A program made the position numbers and the translations under genes. This document shows, piece after piece, positions 44,839 through 46,575 of a stretch of DNA of 46,575 nucleotides. The DNA lies in contig CALKAM010000028.1 in the NCBI GenBank assembly GCA_937983105.1, positions 1 through 46,575 of the forward strand. The letters are read 5' to 3'. The DNA comes from Planifilum sp021793745 (lineage in GTDB: Bacteria > Bacillota > Bacilli > Thermoactinomycetales > DSM-44946). A model generated the notes under the pieces. The model did not search any database, had not been told where the DNA came from, and worked only from the letters and a program-made list of their open reading frames with translations. The number at the start of each line of letters is the position of its first letter. The stretch's first letter is position 1.

Positions 44839-44867
44839 TTGAGGACGTTCCAATTCCCGATTATGAT
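44839..44867 (+). promoter_or_regulatory. Promoter of the prsW-like gene
   Basis: TTGAGG (44839-44844), a 17-base spacer and TATGAT (44862-44867). The ATG at 44914 follows about 40 bases later with AGGAGGAGC as its ribosome site. Confidence 0.65.
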
Positions 44868-44913
44868 GTTTTTAATATGGATTACCCCCTTCTTAACCCA
44901 GGAGGAGCATAAA

Positions 44914-46575
44914 ATGCAAAATTTTCGCCTGCGGCTGAGAGAAATATTGGACCGGCTTCAGGAAAAGTGGCTGCAGTGGAAAGCTTCTCATCCGGGATGG
45001 ATTCGCGCTTATACGGCCTTTTCCACGGTTTCTCTGCTCATCTTTCTCTTGGGCCTCTTCTTTTTTGAGGACGCGCGCAAGATTTTCGTCCAATTTTTGT
45101 GGAGCCTTTATCTGTTGTGGCAGTTTTGGATCCTGGCCCGAAGCAAGACTTTCACCTGGAAAACCTATTCCGCGTTTTTTCTGGTGGGGGCTTGGGTAAT
45201 CCCCTTTATCACCCAGGGGTTTGTGGCCATCATTCACCTCCTCTTCGGCGGGGAGCCCTCCGATTGGTGGAGCATCGCCGTGGTGACGCCGATTGCCGAG
45301 GAAATCTTCAAGCTGCTTCCCCTGTTCGTTTATCTGTGGCTTTCCCGACGGGCTACCGCCCTCAGTCTGAGCGACTACGCTCTGATCGGGGCGGCCGTCG
45401 GGGGCGGGTTTCAAATGATGGAGGAGGTGGCCCGGCGGCTGGCTTCCGGGAAAATCTGGGGCTACGGCTTCAGCATCTGGGACGGCCAGGTGATTCACTG
45501 GGAATTTTTCGACCTGTTTCCGGGGTATTTCGAGTCCAGCTATTTCGCCACCGAGATGATGTCCGGTCACGCCGTCATTACGTCCCTCACCGCCCTCGGC
45601 GTCGGTTTGGGAATCCGGTGGCGGCGCAAGGGCGGGCGCGCCTTTCTCCTCGTCCCCCTGTTTCTCCTGTTCTGGGCGGTCTTGGATCACGCCGTGTGGA
45701 ACGACAGCGGAGGGGATCTGCCCGAATGGGCCGACAAGCTCCACGATGCCTTGGGCAGCGGATATTATGCCGAGCCGGCTTTGCTGATCCTGCTGGCCCT
45801 GGGGATCTTCCTGGATTATCGGGACATGAACCGGATCGGCGACCGGTTGCCCCGGTTGCCGGGAGAACGGGTGATTCATCCCTTCGGGGAGCTTCGTCAC
45901 CTGTTTTGGGCGTTTCTGGCGGATCCGCGCCTCTTGGCGCACAGCCTGTTGTTTGTCCAGGACCGGAAACAGCTGGCCTTTTCCCTGCTGGGAGCCGAAA
46001 CGGTCTTCGACAAAGGATATAAGCGGAAACGGGAAGAAGCATTGTCAAGGGGGCTGGACCGGCACCGGGAGCAGATGCTGGCGATCATCGGAACCTTCGC
46101 CCTCCTGGGACTGGTCCTGACGGTTGTGATTGCCGGAGCGGCCGCATCGGCGGAGACGGCCTGTTTCGCCTGCCTGTTCGATTCCCTGGCCAACTGGTGG
46201 GAGGGCCTGGACGGCTGGGAGCAGGGGCTGATCTTTCTCGGGGCCCTGGCCCTCGGCTGGTGGCTGTTCGGAGGATTCCAACTGGCTTTCACCATCCTGA
46301 CCACCCTGATCAGCATCGCCGAAAACGGCCACGCCATCGCCCGTTTTCTCCGCAATCCCCTGGCGGAGACCCGGACCTGGTGGAACCAATGGTCCCGGCT
46401 TACCCCGGCACAGCGGCTGCAGGTGGCGGCATCGACGCTATTGAGCGCCGCCCTCCACCGCTTCGGGGGCGCGGCGATCAAGAAGACGATCCGGTTTGCG
46501 AAAAGGCATTACAATAGTGTTTTTCGTGCAGATAATGATTTTTACAGTAAGACTCGTCCCAGTCAAAGCGGAAAA
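44914..46575 (+). CDS. PrsW-family intramembrane metalloprotease with toxin-like C-terminal tail (3' end outside window)
   Basis: The window holds 554 codons without a stop, so the gene is truncated at the edge. Residues 1-330 form the PrsW protease core with about eight helices. Motif 1 is TPIAEEIFKLLPL with E129, E130 and K133; motif 2 has E170-E171 (GFQMMEEVA); H219 (SGHAVITSL) and H259 (VLDHAVWND) complete the metal site. After two more helices, residues about 485-554 (TWWNQWSRLTPAQRLQVAAS, then LHRFGGAAIKKTIRFAK) look like the linker before toxin domains in LXG-type polymorphic toxins. AGGAGGAGC precedes the ATG. Function of the fusion is inferred. Confidence 0.8.
   Translation, partial: MQNFRLRLREILDRLQEKWLQWKASHPGWIRAYTAFSTVSLLIFLLGLFFFEDARKIFVQFLWSLYLLWQFWILARSKTFTWKTYSAFFLVGAWVIPFITQGFVAIIHLLFGGEPSDWWSIAVVTPIAEEIFKLLPLFVYLWLSRRATALSLSDYALIGAAVGGGFQMMEEVARRLASGKIWGYGFSIWDGQVIHWEFFDLFPGYFESSYFATEMMSGHAVITSLTALGVGLGIRWRRKGGRAFLLVPLFLLFWAVLDHAVWNDSGGDLPEWADKLHDALGSGYYAEPALLILLALGIFLDYRDMNRIGDRLPRLPGERVIHPFGELRHLFWAFLADPRLLAHSLLFVQDRKQLAFSLLGAETVFDKGYKRKREEALSRGLDRHREQMLAIIGTFALLGLVLTVVIAGAAASAETACFACLFDSLANWWEGLDGWEQGLIFLGALALGWWLFGGFQLAFTILTTLISIAENGHAIARFLRNPLAETRTWWNQWSRLTPAQRLQVAASTLLSAALHRFGGAAIKKTIRFAKRHYNSVFRADNDFYSKTRPSQSGK

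Larger units (their letters stand above)
44592..44913 (+). other. Intergenic region with two terminators and the prsW promoter
   Basis: No gene is seen. It contains a terminator at 44624-44658, another at 44757-44791, and a promoter at 44839-44867 (TTGAGG, 17 bases, TATGAT) reading toward the membrane protease gene. Confidence 0.6.

Overview
The window looks like chromosomal DNA from a GC-rich, spore-forming member of Bacillales, most likely Thermoactinomycetaceae (a Planifilum-like thermophile). This placement is inferred, not searched. It rests on Bacillus-type families (LutABC, YqgQ, a yunC/yunD/yunE-like cluster, BioY with a Gram-positive BirA site, a Gram-positive Zur box), strong Shine-Dalgarno sites, frequent GTG and TTG starts, and high GC. 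No rRNA, tRNA, CRISPR array or intact transposase gene was seen.

Layout. 0-5.2 kb: a sulfate-assimilation pair (cysH-sat) and the lactate-oxidation operon lutABC. 5.2-13.4 kb: a CDF metal exporter, a GntR regulator divergent from a small phage-like gene, a serine protease of the HtrA fold, spermidine synthase, a BirA-controlled biotin transporter bioY, yqgQ, and a PutP-type symporter preceded by a 32-residue membrane peptide. 13.4-17.6 kb: a decayed DUF1572 gene, leuCD on the minus strand split by a palindrome-rich insertion, an SPL-like radical SAM gene and a 31-residue peptide. 17.7-24.7 kb: an AcoR-like sigma-54 activator, a CorC/HlyC-type protein, azlCD, a small membrane protein and an MFS remnant. 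23.9-27.9 kb: TauE/yunD/DUF6154/yunC cluster and a pseudouridine synthase. 28-31.6 kb: a Zur-box-controlled zinc-binding lipoprotein, an SDR enzyme and an aldehyde dehydrogenase.

31.7-37.5 kb is the most system-like accessory block. A large secreted/membrane protein overlaps an ABC ATPase, which overlaps an ABC permease, followed by three paralogous four-helix membrane proteins, two of them near-identical over long DNA stretches. 37.8-41.3 kb holds a DinB protein, DUF3891, a Fos-like VOC protein, and a PadR regulator (possibly leaderless) with a methyltransferase. 41.5-43.7 kb is a decay zone or a locally poor sequence: three consecutive genes (a membrane protein, a NUDIX hydrolase and a DinB protein) carry about five frameshifts. 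psuG follows, and the window ends inside a PrsW-family membrane protease whose C-terminal tail resembles the pre-toxin linkers of polymorphic toxins.

Coordinates of starts were chosen from Shine-Dalgarno spacing. Function calls rest on remembered family motifs; none was checked by a database search.
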